A DNA stretch of 64,000 nucleotides, taken from CAIVPM01 sp964477265 (GTDB taxonomy: Bacteria; Bacteroidota; Bacteroidia; Chitinophagales; Chitinophagaceae). Both the position numbers and the translations under genes were made by a program. A model generated the notes under the pieces. It saw only the letters and a list, made by a program, of their open reading frames with translations, made no database searches and was not told the DNA's origin. Below, in pieces: positions 43,751-51,922 of this stretch. The stretch lies in the NCBI GenBank assembly GCA_964477265.1, contig CAYZDJ010000002.1:248001-312000 (forward strand), read 5' to 3'. Within the stretch, counting starts at the first letter, position 1. Each line of letters begins with the position of its first letter.

Positions 43751-44518
43751 TTAGCAATTATATATTTTTTCGGCGTTAGCCGTAGTAACCAAAGCTATTT
43801 CTTCAATGCTCTCATTTTTTATATCAGCTATTTTTTGGGCAATAATTTTAATATAACTTGGTTCGTTTCGTTTCCCACGATGTGGTACTGGAGTTAAATA
43901 AGGAGCATCAGTTTCAAGTACAATATACTCTAAATTTATTTTTGGTAATACATCTTGCAAACCTGCTTTTGGATATGTTACCACGCCGCCAATGCCTAAT
44001 AAAAAATTCATATCAATTATTTGTTTTGCAGTTTCATAGCTGCCACCAAAGCAATGAAAAATTCCCTGCAATCCTTTTTTAGCAAAGGGCTTTACCATTT
44101 CAATTGTTTCTTGTGTGGCATTGCGTGTATGAATATTGATGGGCAAACCGTAATCTAACGCCCATTGCATTTGTTGTTCAAAAGCTATGTGCTGTTGTTT
44201 GGCAAAAGTTTTATCCCAGTAAAAATCTAAACCAATTTCTCCAACTGCTGCAAACTTCCTTTGCTTTAAATGTTCTTCCACAGTCTTTAATTCATCTCTA
44301 TAATTTTCTTTTACAGAACAAGGATGTAATCCTATCATGGCAAAACAAGTCTCAGGATATTTTTTTTCTAAAGAAAGCATCTCCTGAATATGAGTTGAAT
44401 CAATAGCTGGTAAAAATATTTTTTTTATGCCTGTGTTATTTGCTGAAAGGATTACTGTGTCTATATCTGCTGCAAATTCCTGCAAGTAAATGTGGCTATG
44501 TGTGTCTATAAATTCCAT
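43751..44518 (-). CDS. tatD: TatD-family metal-dependent hydrolase
   Basis: A 255-residue TIM-barrel hydrolase. Metal ligands are in FIDTHSHIYL (HxH), AVGEIGLDFYWD (Glu), INIHTRNA (His), IFHCFGG (His) and VLETDAPYLTP (Asp). TatD enzymes act as 3'-5' DNases, and some as D-aminoacyl-tRNA deacylases or quality-control nucleases. The C-terminus contains PVPHRGKRNEPSYI, the family's substrate loop. Full length. On the same strand as the tRNA-Ser gene downstream. Confidence 0.94.
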   Translation of the reverse strand: MEFIDTHSHIYLQEFAADIDTVILSANNTGIKKIFLPAIDSTHIQEMLSLEKKYPETCFAMIGLHPCSVKENYRDELKTVEEHLKQRKFAAVGEIGLDFYWDKTFAKQQHIAFEQQMQWALDYGLPINIHTRNATQETIEMVKPFAKKGLQGIFHCFGGSYETAKQIIDMNFLLGIGGVVTYPKAGLQDVLPKINLEYIVLETDAPYLTPVPHRGKRNEPSYIKIIAQKIADIKNESIEEIALVTTANAEKIYNC

Positions 44519-44636
44519 ATTTTTTTTATGAGTGCAAAATAAAATGTTTCAACAATCGTTTATATATATGTTAGAATTTTAAGAACAAACATCACACGTT
44601 AAGAAAGGAAATAATTAAAGTTTGTTTTCATAGGGT

Positions 44637-44680
44637 ACGGATTAAACACGGGCTGGGGTTTCTACCTCTGGCCTTTCCGT
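44637..44680 (+). other. GC-rich two-helix element upstream of the UMF1 transporter gene
   Basis: An outer helix ACGGA (44637-44641) / TCCGT (44676-44680) encloses an inner imperfect stem GGGCTGGGG (44650-44658) / CCTCTGGCC (44665-44673) with loop TTTCTA. The 5' junction TTAAACAC is unpaired. It is far richer in G+C than its flanks. It lies 66 bases before the ATG, in a 228-base spacer between divergent genes. It matches no riboswitch I can name, so its function is unknown. Confidence 0.45.
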
Positions 44681-44746
44681 TTTATATAACACCTTGTTAA
44701 AATTATTGTAACTTATTTCCTATACATTTAACCCCAAATATTAGAT

Positions 44747-46051
44747 ATGCAAACTGCCAGTAAAAAAGTGGTTAATTCATGGGCAATGTACGATTGGGCA
44801 AACAGTGTTTACAACCTTGTAATTACTTCTACCATTTTTCCTGCATACTTTGAAGAGATAGCAAGAAATAATTCTACAACAAAAGATGTTACATTTTTAG
44901 GTAGAACTTTTGCTAATTCATCTTTAAATAATTATGCATTAGCTATTGCATTTTTAATTGTAGCATTAATGTCGCCTATACTTTCTTCAATTGCAGATTG
45001 CAAGGGCAATAAAAAAAGCTTTATGCAATTTTTTATGACAATGGGTAGTATTGCCTGTTGTGGTTTGTATTTTTTTAATGGCTTACCCACATTGGGTTTG
45101 GGCATTATTTGTATGATAGTTGCATGCATTGGCTATTGGAGTAGCCTGGTTTTTTACAACTCCTTTCTACCAGAAATCGCTGCACCAGAAGACAGGGATA
45201 GTGTGAGTGCTAAAGGATTTGCAATGGGTTACATTGGTAGCGTTATTTTACAAATTGTTTGTTTTGTATTTGTTTTAAATCCAAATATGTTTGGCACAAC
45301 TACTGGCGGAGCTTCAAGGTTTTCATTTTTATTAGTTGGAATTTGGTGGTTTGTGTTTGCAATGATCTCATTAAAAGGATTACCCAAAAGTCAACCATCA
45401 GTAGTAAAGCAAACAAACGAAGGTGTAATAAAACAAGGCTATGCAGAGCTATTTAAAGTATGGAAACAATTGATGCATTTACCTGTTTTAAAAAGGTATT
45501 TATTTTCATTTTTCTTTTATAATATGGGTGTGCAAACAGTAATGCTTGCTGCAACTTTATATGGCAAAAGCGAATTAAATATTCCTACAGAAAAATTAAT
45601 TATTGCCATACTTATTATTCAGCTTGTAGCTATTCCAGGTGCATACTTAATGAGTAAATTAAGTGATAAGATTGGTAACATAAAAGCTTTGATGATTGCA
45701 GTGGTACTGTGGGTTCTAGCTTGTTATTTTGGTTACCTTGTTCCTAAAGATGGTATTAACCAGTTTTATGTTTTAGCAACATTGGTTGGCTTTATTATGG
45801 GTGGCATACAATCGCTTAGCAGAAGCACTTACAGCAAGCTAATGCCTGAAACAAAAGATACTACTTCCTTCTTTAGTTTTTTTGATGTAACAGAAAAAAT
45901 TGCAATAGTTATTGGTATGTTTAGCTTTGGGTTAATTACTGAGGCAACAGGTAACCAACGCAATAGTGTATTGGCTTTGATAATATTTTTTATTATCGGA
46001 TTAATAGGATTGTTTTTTACATTAAAAGTCAGTAAAGTCAATAAGTCATAG
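44747..46051 (+). CDS. UMF1/Atg22-like MFS transporter
   Basis: A 434-residue twelve-helix transporter of the UMF1 branch of the major facilitator superfamily. The start NSWAMYDWANSVYNLVITST is the family hallmark (W-x-x-YDWANS). YNSFLPEIAAPEDRDSVSAKG marks loop 4-5, and GGIQSLSRSTYSKLMPE loop 10-11. Substrates of bacterial members are unassigned; yeast Atg22 exports amino acids from the vacuole. The last residues KVSKVNKS are encoded by a family D repeat that runs past the stop. Confidence 0.92.
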   Translation: MQTASKKVVNSWAMYDWANSVYNLVITSTIFPAYFEEIARNNSTTKDVTFLGRTFANSSLNNYALAIAFLIVALMSPILSSIADCKGNKKSFMQFFMTMGSIACCGLYFFNGLPTLGLGIICMIVACIGYWSSLVFYNSFLPEIAAPEDRDSVSAKGFAMGYIGSVILQIVCFVFVLNPNMFGTTTGGASRFSFLLVGIWWFVFAMISLKGLPKSQPSVVKQTNEGVIKQGYAELFKVWKQLMHLPVLKRYLFSFFFYNMGVQTVMLAATLYGKSELNIPTEKLIIAILIIQLVAIPGAYLMSKLSDKIGNIKALMIAVVLWVLACYFGYLVPKDGINQFYVLATLVGFIMGGIQSLSRSTYSKLMPETKDTTSFFSFFDVTEKIAIVIGMFSFGLITEATGNQRNSVLALIIFFIIGLIGLFFTLKVSKVNKS

Positions 46052-46062
46052 GGGTCATTAGA
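46025..46062. repeat. Family D repeat at the end of the UMF1 gene
   Basis: AAGTCAGTAAAGTCAATAAG, then TCATAGGGGTCATTAGAC; related to the AAGTCAGT arm inside valS. It encodes the last codons and stop of the transporter gene. Confidence 0.55.
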
Positions 46063-46075
46063 CATTGAGTATAAT

Positions 46076-46096
46076 CAGAAATTAGAAATAGCAAAT
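46076..46096. repeat. Family E repeat, reversed orientation
   Basis: AGAAATTAGAAATAG, the reverse complement of the TTTCTAA tandem at 35407-35437. It lies eleven bases before the ATG of the MBL-fold gene. Confidence 0.5.
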
Positions 46097-46106
46097 AAGA
46101 AATATA

Positions 46107-47006
46107 ATGAATTTATATACCATAGAAACAGAAAATTTTAAGCTTGACGGTGGTGCCATGTTTGGAGTTGTGCCAAAAACTATGTGGCAAAAATTAAATG
46201 CACCAGATGAAAATAATATGTGCAGTTGGGCAATGCGTTGCTTATTGATAGAAGATGGCAATAAGCTAATTTTAGTTGACAATGGCATTGGCAATAAACA
46301 AGATGAAAAATTCTTTTCTCATTACTATTTGCATGGCAATAACACACTTGAAAGTTCACTAAAAAAATATGGCTTTAGTAAAGATGATATAACTGATGTA
46401 GTGCTTACCCACCTTCACTTTGACCATTGTGGTGGAAGTGTAGAAAGAGTTGGAGATAAACTGCAAGTTGCTTTTAAAAATGCAACTTATTGGAGTAATG
46501 CAACACATTGGCAATGGGCAACAAATCCTAATGACAGAGAGAAAGCTTCATTCTTAAAAGAAAATATTTTGCCTATACAGGAAAGTGGGCAATTGCAGTT
46601 TATCAATAATGTTGCTGAAGCAAATCATAATGCAAAAACAATAAAGGAAGTTGCAAACAATCCATTGCAAACTATCGCATCAACAATTACAAATGACATT
46701 AGCTTTAAAATTGTAAATGGACATACTGATGCTATGATGTTGCCAACTATACAATACAAGGGAAGAACGATTGTGTTTATGGCAGATTTATTACCAAGTG
46801 CTGCACATATTCCTATTCCTTATGTTATGGCTTATGATATGTTTCCTTTAACAACTTTGCAGGAAAAAAAATCATTTTTAAATGAAGCTGTAACCAACGA
46901 TTATGTATTGTTTTTTGAACATGATAAAGACAATGAATGCTGCACCTTGCAACAAACTGAAAAAGGAGTAAGAGTAAAAGATTTGTTTAAACTAAACGAA
47001 TTATAA
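46107..47006 (+). CDS. MBL-fold metallo-hydrolase
   Basis: A 299-residue metallo-beta-lactamase-fold hydrolase, quorum-quenching lactonase-like in layout. The ligands are in VVLTHLHFDHCGG (HxHxDH), then VNGHTDAMMLP (His) and VFMADLLPSAAHI (Asp), with a C-terminal His in FFEHDKD. It starts MNLYTIETENFKLDGGAMFG with the GVVPKTMWQK segment shared by AiiA-like and related hydrolases. Substrate not shown. Not fused to other domains. It is convergent with aroE. Confidence 0.9.
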   Translation: MNLYTIETENFKLDGGAMFGVVPKTMWQKLNAPDENNMCSWAMRCLLIEDGNKLILVDNGIGNKQDEKFFSHYYLHGNNTLESSLKKYGFSKDDITDVVLTHLHFDHCGGSVERVGDKLQVAFKNATYWSNATHWQWATNPNDREKASFLKENILPIQESGQLQFINNVAEANHNAKTIKEVANNPLQTIASTITNDISFKIVNGHTDAMMLPTIQYKGRTIVFMADLLPSAAHIPIPYVMAYDMFPLTTLQEKKSFLNEAVTNDYVLFFEHDKDNECCTLQQTEKGVRVKDLFKLNEL

Positions 47007-47008
47007 AC

Positions 47009-47033
47009 TGTGATATCTGTGTTATCCTTGAGA
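47009..47033. repeat. Family H repeat at the end of aroE
   Basis: CTGTGATATCTGTGTTATCC then TTGAG, similar to the right arm at 15980-16003. On the minus strand it supplies the last aroE codons (FSQG) and the stop. Confidence 0.55.
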
Positions 47034-47792
47034 AAACTCATTCCAAATTCTCCAATTTTCTTCTGCCTGAATACACAACATTTCATAACCATTTTTTGCA
47101 AAAGCATTTCGCTGCAATCCTTTATTCATAAAGGTTGTAACAGGTGGGTTATATACTAAATCAAACAAATAATGTTGTGGTGTTATATGTTGATATGGAA
47201 TGTTTGGGCATTCATCAACCTTTGGAAAAGTGCCAAGTGGTGTTGTGTTTATGATGATTAAATGAGATTGAATAATTGCTTCATCAACATCTTCATAGCT
47301 TATACTTTCTTCAGTTTTGTTTCTTGTAACAATAGTAAAATCTATGCTTAATTTTTGCAACACATATTTTATTGCTTGTGCTGCACCACCATTTCCCAAA
47401 ACCAATGCTTTGGTATGATATGGTTTTAAGTTTTGTGTAAAAGATTTTTCAAAACCGATAACATCTGTATTAAAACCAATCAATTTGCTATTAAAAATTT
47501 TAATACAATTGCAAGCATCTATTTCTTTAACAATATTATCACAACCATCTAAAATCCTTACTACTGCTTGCTTATAAGGAATAGTGACAGCTAATCCTTT
47601 AATGTTTTTATTTGAAATTATTGTTTGCAATTCATCAATACTTTCAATATCATATTCATTAAAAACAACATCCATCAACCCTTCTTCCTTAAACTTATTA
47701 TCAAAATATTGCTTAGAAAAAGAATGTGTTAATGGATGACCTATTAAACCAAATTCTCGTTCCTCGTTTATGGTTTCTCGTTTGTCGTTCAT
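47022..47792 (-). CDS. aroE: Shikimate dehydrogenase
   Basis: A 256-residue NADP-dependent enzyme reducing 3-dehydroshikimate. Substrate-site segments are GLIGHPLTHSFSKQYF and GLAVTIPYKQAV (catalytic Lys); the cofactor site is VLGNGGAAQAI, and TTPLGTFP with FDLVYNPP are typical. The start is unusual: the first twelve or so residues (MNDKRETINEEREF) are encoded by a family C repeat at 47754-47790, and the last four by a family H repeat. The real start may be nearer EFGLIGHP, but no other ATG lies there. Confidence 0.94.
   Translation of the reverse strand: MNDKRETINEEREFGLIGHPLTHSFSKQYFDNKFKEEGLMDVVFNEYDIESIDELQTIISNKNIKGLAVTIPYKQAVVRILDGCDNIVKEIDACNCIKIFNSKLIGFNTDVIGFEKSFTQNLKPYHTKALVLGNGGAAQAIKYVLQKLSIDFTIVTRNKTEESISYEDVDEAIIQSHLIIINTTPLGTFPKVDECPNIPYQHITPQHYLFDLVYNPPVTTFMNKGLQRNAFAKNGYEMLCIQAEENWRIWNEFSQG
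47754..47790. repeat. Family C repeat forming the aroE start
   Basis: On the minus strand this reads GACAAACGAGAAACC then ATAAACGAGGAACGAGAA. The same AACGAGAAAC words occur in valS and at 51183-51265. Confidence 0.65.
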
Positions 47793-47820
47793 AAATTAGA
47801 AACAATTAGTTTACTTAAAT

Positions 47821-47840
47821 CCTCCTTCAGGGGTTAGGGG
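47821..47840. repeat. Family A repeat, single copy
   Basis: CCTTCAGGGGTTAGGGG in the spacer between aroE and the phosphosulfolactate synthase gene; a right-arm copy with no partner nearby. It ends two bases from the latter's stop codon. Confidence 0.65.
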
Positions 47841-47842
47841 TT

Positions 47843-48604
47843 TTATTTATCCAAATACAAATAAAATGTATCGCCACGTAAACCTATTCTCATTGCTTCA
47901 AGTGCTATAACCTCGTGTGGTGCTATGTTTCCAAGATTTACATTACAACCAATTAATTCTAAAAAATAAAGTTGCTGTGCTTTTTGTGGTGCTTCCCATA
48001 AAATTTTTTCTTCAGGTATTTGGGTTAAAATTTCCTGCACCAAACCTTCCCTTACTTCACCACTGCCTCTGTAAATACCAACATTACCAGCTTCCCTGGC
48101 TTCTGCAATTACATAGCTGCTGCCTGCTTCCAATTCAGCCCTCATTAGTTCAATCCATTTATATGGAGGCATAATGTGTGTAGCATCCTTGCTGCCAACT
48201 TCACTTAATACAGTTCCATATTTTGTAAGCTTTTCAATGTAGCCACACTTTTCAGCATGAGGAATGGTGATACTGCCATCACTCACTTCCATATATTCAA
48301 TACCATAATCTTTGCAAATAGCAATATAATCGTCAATCTGATTGCGAATTAAAAATGCCTCAAATAAAGTACCTCCAAAGTAAACAGGCATTCCTGCATT
48401 TTTATATACTTCAATTTTTTCTTTTAGGTTTGGAGTTACAAAAGCAGTTCCAAAACCAAGCTTAACAATATCAACATGCGGCGATGATACTTCAAGAAAA
48501 TTTTTGGCTTCATTAACGCTTAAGCCTTTGTCCATAACCATTGTAATGCCTTTATGACGTGGCTTTGCATAGCGTTCTGGTATTTGTGATAAATTAAAAT
48601 TCAT
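47843..48604 (-). CDS. Phosphosulfolactate synthase (ComA family)
   Basis: A 253-residue TIM-barrel protein of the ComA family, which adds sulfite to phosphoenolpyruvate to make phosphosulfolactate. Landmarks: the start with PRHKGITMVMDKG, VDIVKLGFGTA, YFGGTLFEAFLI, YGIEYMEVSDGSI, LSEVGSKDAT and IAEAREAGNVGIYRG, all matching. In methanogens this is the first step to coenzyme M; in Bacteroidota, sulfonate metabolism such as sulfonolipid or sulfolactate formation is a plausible but unproven role. No ComB/ComC-like gene is adjacent. On the same strand as aroE. Confidence 0.9.
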   Translation of the reverse strand: MNFNLSQIPERYAKPRHKGITMVMDKGLSVNEAKNFLEVSSPHVDIVKLGFGTAFVTPNLKEKIEVYKNAGMPVYFGGTLFEAFLIRNQIDDYIAICKDYGIEYMEVSDGSITIPHAEKCGYIEKLTKYGTVLSEVGSKDATHIMPPYKWIELMRAELEAGSSYVIAEAREAGNVGIYRGSGEVREGLVQEILTQIPEEKILWEAPQKAQQLYFLELIGCNVNLGNIAPHEVIALEAMRIGLRGDTFYLYLDK

Positions 48605-48735
48605 TGCTGTGTATTAATTTTTATGCTGGCAAATTTATGTGTTGCATTTATTGAATAATATGATAAAAATCAATTTCCGTTTTTCGTGGATAATTGTTCG
48701 GTTTAAGTGGTTTAAACCAAATTCGTTCATAACAA

Positions 48736-48743
48736 TATATTTG
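48736..48743 (+). promoter_or_regulatory. Probable -7 box of pheT
   Basis: TATATTTG fits TAnnTTTG and lies 19 bases before the pheT ATG. Confidence 0.4.
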
Positions 48744-48762
48744 CAGCAAACACAAGTACATA

Positions 48763-51177
48763 ATGACAATAAGCTATAATTGGTTAAGTGAGTATTTGCC
48801 AGAACAAATTGAACCTGAAAAACTTTCAAAAATTTTAACGTCCATTGGTTTGGAAGTTGAAAGCTTAGAGAAATATGAAAGCGTAAAAGGCGGTCTTGAA
48901 GGTTTGGTAATTGGTGAGGTTTTGGAATGTGAAAAGCATCCTAATGCAGATAAGCTAAGCGTTACAAAAGTGAATGTTGGCAGTGGCGAGAACTTACAAA
49001 TTGTATGTGGAGCAAGCAATGTAGCTGCTGGGCAAAAAGTTGTTGTTGCAACTGTTGGCAATACTATTTATCCTGTAAGTGGCGAGCCTTTAACAATGCG
49101 TGTTGCAAAAATAAGAAGTGTGGAAAGCTATGGAATGATATGTGCTGAAGATGAAATTGGATTGGGTACAAGTCATGCTGGCATTATGGTTTTGCCAAAT
49201 GATGTTGTTGTTGGAACTAAAGCTGCTGATTACTTTAAACCTTACACAGACTGGATTTATGAAATTGGTTTAACACCAAACAGGATGGATGCTCAAAGCC
49301 ATTTAGGAGTTGCAAAAGATGTGTGTGCTTACTTAACACATCATACCAACCATGTAGCAAAAGTTAATCTACCTTTTGCAAATAATTTTAAACCAGATAA
49401 TACTACTGCCAACTTTAAAGTTATTGTAGAAGAAGCAAATGCTTGTCCACGTTATGCTGGTGTAAGCATTAGCAATGTAAAAGTTGGTGCAAGCCCAAAA
49501 TGGTTAAAGGATAAACTTGAAGCTATTGGTGTAAGAAGCATCAACAATATAGTTGATGTTACCAATTTTATACTTCACGAAACAGGGCAACCTTTGCATG
49601 CATTTGATGCTAATGAAATTGCTGGAAACACAGTAATAATAAAGACTTTGGCAGAAGGAACAAATTTTATTTCGCTTGATGAAAAGGCAAGAAAGCTTAC
49701 TGCAAATGATATAATGATTTGTGATGGAGAAGAAAAACCAATGTGCATTGGCGGTGTGTTTGGTGGCTTAAAAAGTGGAGTAAAAGAAACCACAACAAAT
49801 ATATTTTTAGAGAGTGCCTGCTTTAATGCAACATCAATTCGCAAAACAAGTTTGCACCATAATTTAAGGACTGATGCTGCAACAAGATTTGAAAAAGGAG
49901 TTGACATAAGCAATTGTGTAAATGTGCTGCAACGTGCAGCCTTGTTGATTAAAGAAGTTGCAGGAGGAGAAATTAGCAGCGATGTAATTGATGTGTATTT
50001 ACAACAAAAAGAAAGAACAACAGTTTCTATAAAGTATCATTACTTAAAAAAATTGAGTGGCAAAAATTATCATCCTGATGCTGTTAAAAAAATATTGGCA
50101 GCCCTGGGTTTTGATATTGTAAGAGATGGAATTGATGAGCTACAGGTTGCTGTGCCTTTTAGTAAAACTGATATTAATTTACCAGCAGATATTGTAGAAG
50201 AAGTGATAAGGATTGATGGTATTGATAATATTGAAATACCAACAACCATAACTATTACACCAAGTATTGATACAAGCAAAACCAAAGAAAGGCTTAAAGA
50301 AAAATTAGCTACATATCTTGTTGGGCAAGGCTTTAATGAAATTCTTACTAATTCAATTACCAATAGTAAATATTACAATGAAGAGATTTTGCAATCAACT
50401 GTGAAAATGTTGAATAGCTTAACTGTTGAATTGGATGTAATGCGTCCAAGCCTTGTAGAGACTGGGCTTGAGACAATTGCTTTTAACAATAACAGAAAAA
50501 ATAATAACCTGCAATTGTTTGAATTTGGTAAAACTTATCATCAAAAAGAGGTTGGTAAATACAAAGAGTACGAACATTTAGCTTTGTACTTTACTGGCAA
50601 TACCAACGAAGATGAATGGAAAGAAAAGGCAAAGCCAAATGATTTTTACAGGGCAAAAAACATTGCAGCATCTTTAATAGCATTGTGTGGTTTAAATGAT
50701 ATTCATTTTGCCAATAATGAAAATATAATTGAAGTTTTTAATGGCAAGCAAAAACTGGGTTATATCAATCAAATAAACAAAAAACAGCTAACGAATTTTG
50801 ATATTAAACAAGCTGTAGTATATGTAGATATTGACTTTGCAGCTTTGCTTAGTGCAGTAGAAAAAAATAAAATAACGTATAAGGAAGTGGCAAAATTTCC
50901 TGCTGTGCAAAGGGATTTGGCATTAATAGTTGATAGTAAAATTCAATATCACCAGATAGAAGAAATAATTAAAAAACTTAAGCTTAGTAAATTGCAAGGC
51001 ACAAGATTGTTTGATGTATTTGAAAGTGATAAATTGGGCGTTGGCAAAAAGTCTTTAGCCATTAACTTTACTTTTATTGATGAAGAAAAAACCTTAACTG
51101 ACAAGGAGATTGAAGGAATGATGGGTAAATTAATTTCGAGTTTTGAAAAAGAAATTGGGGCTGAGATAAGGAAATAA
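48763..51177 (+). CDS. pheT: Phenylalanyl-tRNA synthetase beta subunit
   Basis: An 804-residue beta chain. An N-terminal tRNA-binding OB domain (residues about 40-155, GEVLECEKHPNADKLSVTKV) is followed by the B3/B4 editing domain (VDVTNFILHETGQPLHAFDA), B5 (SGKNYHPDAVKKILAALGF), the core repeat and the C-terminal FDX-ACB anticodon domain (KFPAVQRDLALIVDSKI). pheS is not adjacent, which is normal in Bacteroidota. ATG start gives MTISYNWLSEYLP, conserved. Confidence 0.97.
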   Translation: MTISYNWLSEYLPEQIEPEKLSKILTSIGLEVESLEKYESVKGGLEGLVIGEVLECEKHPNADKLSVTKVNVGSGENLQIVCGASNVAAGQKVVVATVGNTIYPVSGEPLTMRVAKIRSVESYGMICAEDEIGLGTSHAGIMVLPNDVVVGTKAADYFKPYTDWIYEIGLTPNRMDAQSHLGVAKDVCAYLTHHTNHVAKVNLPFANNFKPDNTTANFKVIVEEANACPRYAGVSISNVKVGASPKWLKDKLEAIGVRSINNIVDVTNFILHETGQPLHAFDANEIAGNTVIIKTLAEGTNFISLDEKARKLTANDIMICDGEEKPMCIGGVFGGLKSGVKETTTNIFLESACFNATSIRKTSLHHNLRTDAATRFEKGVDISNCVNVLQRAALLIKEVAGGEISSDVIDVYLQQKERTTVSIKYHYLKKLSGKNYHPDAVKKILAALGFDIVRDGIDELQVAVPFSKTDINLPADIVEEVIRIDGIDNIEIPTTITITPSIDTSKTKERLKEKLATYLVGQGFNEILTNSITNSKYYNEEILQSTVKMLNSLTVELDVMRPSLVETGLETIAFNNNRKNNNLQLFEFGKTYHQKEVGKYKEYEHLALYFTGNTNEDEWKEKAKPNDFYRAKNIAASLIALCGLNDIHFANNENIIEVFNGKQKLGYINQINKKQLTNFDIKQAVVYVDIDFAALLSAVEKNKITYKEVAKFPAVQRDLALIVDSKIQYHQIEEIIKKLKLSKLQGTRLFDVFESDKLGVGKKSLAINFTFIDEEKTLTDKEIEGMMGKLISSFEKEIGAEIRK

Positions 51178-51182
51178 AACCA

Positions 51183-51265
51183 GTTTCTCGTTTCTTGTTC
51201 CTCGTTTTTAACAGTAATTTTGTTAACGAGAAAATAACTAACGAGAAACAAGAAACAAGAAACGC
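51183..51265. repeat. Dispersed repeat, family C, inverted pair
   Basis: Left arm TTTCTCGTTTCTTGTTCCTC (51183-51202, continuing GTTTTT) faces the right arm AACGAGAAACAAGAAACAAG (51239-51258, continuing AAACG), with AACGAGAAAATAACT between. The right arm ends three bases before the TTG start of the next gene. Confidence 0.75.
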
Positions 51266-51267
51266 AT

Positions 51268-51546
51268 TTGCAACAACTAATAACCATAAAACAAAAGCTG
51301 CAACAACTTATTAAGCAGCATCAGCAATTGCAAAAAGAAAACTTGCAGTTAAAGGATAATGCTGAAAAGAACTTGACCACAATACAACAGCAAACCCTTA
51401 CCATACAAGAGTTACAGAAGAAATTGGATATTGCACAAATACAGCAAACACAATTAAGCAAGCAAGATAAACAGGCATTGGAAAAAAGAATAAATAATTA
51501 CTTAAAGGAAATTGATGTTTGCCTTTCAATTTTAAATAAAGATTAA
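51268..51546 (+). CDS. Small coiled-coil protein upstream of zapA
   Basis: A 92-residue almost fully helical protein rich in Gln, Leu, Lys and Glu, with heptads throughout residues 5-80 and no membrane helix. The frame has no ATG at all; the start is TTG at 51268 giving MQQLITIKQKLQQLI. It is one base upstream of zapA, and genes of this kind are regularly found before zapA in Bacteroidota (recalled, not searched). A ZapB-like or Z-ring linker role is plausible but unproven. The close spacing suggests coupled translation. Confidence 0.75.
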   Translation: MQQLITIKQKLQQLIKQHQQLQKENLQLKDNAEKNLTTIQQQTLTIQELQKKLDIAQIQQTQLSKQDKQALEKRINNYLKEIDVCLSILNKD

Positions 51547-51547
51547 A

Positions 51548-51835
51548 ATGTCAGAATTAATTCCAGTAAGTGTGGTAATTGCAGACAGAACTTATAGATT
51601 AAAAGTTGCTGCCACCGATGAGGAAGTTTTACGCAAAACCGTAAAGCTCATCAACGATAAAATTGTTGAATATAAAACACAGCTTGCTGGCAAGGATATG
51701 CAGGATTTTGTAAGTATGGTTTTATTGTGGTTCGCAACATCAAAGCTGCAAGGCACAACAAACTTGTTGCAGGAAAAAAATATTGAGGATGAATTGCAAA
51801 ACTTGGAGTCTATGATAGATAAGGCTTTGAATTAA
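51548..51835 (+). CDS. zapA: Cell division protein ZapA
   Basis: A 95-residue Z-ring-associated protein. The N-terminal head contains PVSVVIADRTYRLKV, the usual 'V.I.gr.Y.l' strand pattern, followed by DEEVLRKTVKLINDKI and the C-terminal coiled coil (residues 60-92). ZapA cross-links FtsZ filaments as a tetramer. It lies one base after the coiled-coil gene. A His-rich small membrane protein gene follows. Confidence 0.9.
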   Translation: MSELIPVSVVIADRTYRLKVAATDEEVLRKTVKLINDKIVEYKTQLAGKDMQDFVSMVLLWFATSKLQGTTNLLQEKNIEDELQNLESMIDKALN

Positions 51836-51922
51836 CTTTGCTAAATTAAAAATGGATACAATTTTTATTGCATCACATTTTACCAACAAAAAAATATACT
51901 ATTATTGCACCAAATTATTGCT

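Noticed and set aside
44650..44680. Purine-riboswitch-like GTTTCTACC in the UMF1 leader
   Set aside because: The flanking P1 and P3 helices and the CCGTAAAT loop of the purine riboswitch are missing; the segment pairs in a different nested structure.
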